Positions 6,569 through 7,981 of a DNA stretch of 7,981 bases are shown here, one piece after another. Position numbers and translations under genes: made by a program. The stretch covers positions 1-7,981 of the forward strand of contig JAGGWM010000101.1 in NCBI GenBank assembly GCA_021157445.1, read 5' to 3'. Position 1 is the first letter of the stretch; each line of letters begins with the position of its first letter. This DNA comes from Thermococcus sp. (GTDB taxonomy: Archaea; Methanobacteriota_B; Thermococci; Thermococcales; Thermococcaceae). The notes under the pieces are model-generated. The model made no database searches, was not told the origin of the DNA, and worked only from the letters and a program-made list of their open reading frames with translations.

Positions 6569-7618
6569 GTGTTGTACAAAGACGTAATAAGTGAATATAA
6601 AGACCCTCTAAAAGTTCCTGAAGAACAAACAAAAGAACACCTAATGAAAATTTTTGAGTATCACTTTGAAAATACACCATATTGGAAGAAATTCAAAGGA
6701 CAAATCGATCTTGAGGAGATTTTCAATGGAAATTTGAAGAGAATTTTTGAGAACATCTTCAATGCAGGGTTGTTTGTTAATGAAGACCACCTAAGAGAAA
6801 ACTGGTTGGATTTCTCTCCAAAAAATTACAAGGGGAGGGTTAGATTTTATCAATCCTCAGGTACAACTAGAGAAAGGGCAATTACCCACTGGGACTACGA
6901 ATATATGAAGCTTCTTGTGAAATTCCTAAGGACAGCCCTTGACGAAATATATGGATTAGATAAAATTTACAACGAGAAGCATCAGATGAGAGCCCTAGCT
7001 CATGGTCCATACGGGTGGTACCAAGAGGAAACGAGTGAGCTTGTGTGGTCTTATGGGGGACTTTTGTACATCATAGGTATGGAAACTGATGGTATAAAAC
7101 GTGCTCTTGAGAAAGAAGGATGGGAAAGTCTATTAAAAGGTAGGTTAGCTCCATTGGTAAAGTATACGCAGAAGGTGATTGAGAAGGACAATATAAACAC
7201 GGTAAGAACCATTCCTCAATTCCTACAGCTCTTCTCAAGAAAAACAGAAAATCTCGAGACAATATTCACAGGGGGAGTTGGAGTTACTCCTCAAATCATT
7301 AAGGAAATAGAGGAGTTTACAAATGCCAATGTCATCCCCTTTTATGGCTACTATGCGTTTGGAGATGCAGTGGGAATAGTTAAAAAGGATGAGATTATAT
7401 ATTATCCTAATTATCCGTTCACCATAATATTTCCCCTGATCCAAAAAGACGGGAAGTTTGAGGTTGTTGATTATGGGGAGAGGGGAAGGATGGCTATGAT
7501 AATAGCACGACCTGAGCTTCTCATTGTGAAAGTAGAAAATGAGAGCGTTATTAGATCTCCTCCTACAAAGTCGTTTAAGTGGGATGGATACGGAAATCCT
7601 ATCCGAAAAGTAGGGTGA
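6569..7618 (+). CDS. Short adenylate-forming-like protein (PaaK/LuxE-like), lid missing
   Basis: This 349-residue protein resembles the N-terminal core of PaaK/LuxE-type adenylate-forming enzymes. NTPYWKKF (35-42) matches the family start. QSSGTTRERAITHW (95-108) is the phosphate-binding loop, but the usual Gly-x-Pro-Lys after SGTT is replaced by Arg-Glu-Arg-Ala. TGGVGVT (234-240) and FYGYYAFGDAVG (258-269) correspond to the later core motifs, and DYGERGR (301-307) to the pre-hinge motif. The chain ends soon after the hinge, about 75 residues short of its neighbour, so the lid and its catalytic lysine are absent. It may be an acyl-protein synthetase-like transferase, a partner of a complete enzyme, or a non-catalytic acyl-AMP binder. 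The start is GTG (or TTG at 6572), supported by GGTGGAG. The gene after it begins 5 bases beyond its stop. Local base composition is AT-rich. Confidence 0.75.
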   Translation: MLYKDVISEYKDPLKVPEEQTKEHLMKIFEYHFENTPYWKKFKGQIDLEEIFNGNLKRIFENIFNAGLFVNEDHLRENWLDFSPKNYKGRVRFYQSSGTTRERAITHWDYEYMKLLVKFLRTALDEIYGLDKIYNEKHQMRALAHGPYGWYQEETSELVWSYGGLLYIIGMETDGIKRALEKEGWESLLKGRLAPLVKYTQKVIEKDNINTVRTIPQFLQLFSRKTENLETIFTGGVGVTPQIIKEIEEFTNANVIPFYGYYAFGDAVGIVKKDEIIYYPNYPFTIIFPLIQKDGKFEVVDYGERGRMAMIIARPELLIVKVENESVIRSPPTKSFKWDGYGNPIRKVG

Positions 7619-7619
7619 T
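7613..7619 (+). promoter_or_regulatory. Ribosome binding site overlapping the upstream stop codon
   Basis: GGGTGAT includes the TGA stop of the preceding gene and lies 4 bases before the ATG at 7624. It is a strong archaeal Shine-Dalgarno sequence. The arrangement sets the start of the membrane-protein gene and implies co-transcription and translational coupling. Confidence 0.75.
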
Positions 7620-7623
7620 TAAG

Positions 7624-7981
7624 ATGAGTATAGGAGATACAGCTGGTATGATATTTGGAATGACAGTAATGCTCTTTGACGTAGTAGCATTTCTATTAAT
7701 TCTACGAGTATACTTCAAGACAAAGAGAACGTCTGCACTGTTTATTTCTCTGGCATGGTTTTTCGATTTGTTAACTGTGCTTCACTACAGTTTCCTGTCC
7801 ATGGGGTACGGAGTGAGTATCGTGTATAGACTTGGGATTCTCTTAAGTACTGTGGGAGCTTTAATGTTCTATGGAATAGTTAAATGGCTCGAAGAGGAAA
7901 AAATCGGAATAGAACCTTTTTATGTTCGGATGTTCTCTTTGCTAGGGCCTACCTTAGTTTTGTATTTGATTGTAGTTGGCA
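7624..7981 (+). CDS. Multi-pass membrane protein, 3' end beyond the window
   Basis: An open frame of 119 codons runs from the ATG to the right edge with no stop. I do not recognise the family. The sequence shows four hydrophobic segments: about residues 8-27 (MIFGMTVMLFDVVAFLLIL), 38-58, 66-86 and 104-119 onward. The first and second are joined by a basic loop, VYFKTKRTS (29-37). An acidic stretch WLEEEKIGIEP (88-98) follows the third. By the positive-inside rule the 28-37 loop is probably cytoplasmic. No cleavable signal peptide is evident. The start is well supported by GGGTGAT 4 bases upstream. The 5-base gap to the adenylate-forming-like gene makes an operon very likely, so the two products may act together at the membrane. 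It could be a membrane sensor domain or a stand-alone membrane protein; the missing C-terminus would decide. Confidence 0.75.
   Translation, partial: MSIGDTAGMIFGMTVMLFDVVAFLLILRVYFKTKRTSALFISLAWFFDLLTVLHYSFLSMGYGVSIVYRLGILLSTVGALMFYGIVKWLEEEKIGIEPFYVRMFSLLGPTLVLYLIVVG

Noticed and set aside
1..7981. tRNA, rRNA, CRISPR array or intact insertion sequence
   Set aside because: No cloverleaf with a T-loop motif, no regularly spaced repeats and no transposase with terminal repeats were recognised by eye; small RNAs overlapping genes cannot be excluded without covariance-model searches.

Overview
The window looks like chromosomal DNA from a Thermococcales archaeon, most likely Pyrococcus or a low-GC Thermococcus. 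The evidence is a tRNA(Ile2) agmatinylcytidine synthetase (tiaS), an enzyme confined to archaea; an archaeal-type HTH regulator; archaeal BRE/TATA-like promoters 20-30 bases upstream of several genes; Shine-Dalgarno sites of the GGTGAT/GGAGG kind; and Lys/Glu/Arg-rich proteins typical of hyperthermophiles. The genus is inferred, not proven. Seven genes are supported: six complete and one cut by the right edge.

Layout. 1-175 holds the purB promoter and no confident gene. 176-1528 (+) is purB, adenylosuccinate lyase. 1525-2811 (-) is tiaS, convergent with purB and overlapping it by 4 bases. 2812-2887 is a compact divergent promoter with marked symmetry. 2888-3853 (+) is an archaeal HTH regulator whose Cro/C1-type helix-turn-helix sits between two domains that look like copies of one another. 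3846-5096 (-) is an HD-domain phosphohydrolase of the SAMHD1/dGTPase-like type, convergent with the regulator and overlapping it by 8 bases. 5169-6446 (-) is a full-length adenylate-forming enzyme of the phenylacetate-CoA ligase / coenzyme F390 synthetase type. 6447-6568 is a second divergent promoter region. 6569-7618 (+) is a shorter, divergent adenylate-forming-like protein that lacks the C-terminal lid. 7624 to the right edge (+) is the start of a multi-pass membrane protein, apparently translationally coupled to the gene before it.

How the parts relate. The left two thirds (176-5096) is core metabolism and information processing: purine synthesis, tRNA anticodon modification, a regulator and a probable (d)NTP phosphohydrolase. 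The right third (5169-7981) looks more accessory. Sampled lines are AT-richer, and it pairs two distantly related adenylate-forming proteins head to head, with a membrane protein downstream of the truncated one. This right-hand module is the best candidate for something undescribed. The symmetric control region in front of the HTH gene is the most interesting regulatory structure. No tRNA, rRNA, CRISPR array or intact insertion sequence was seen.
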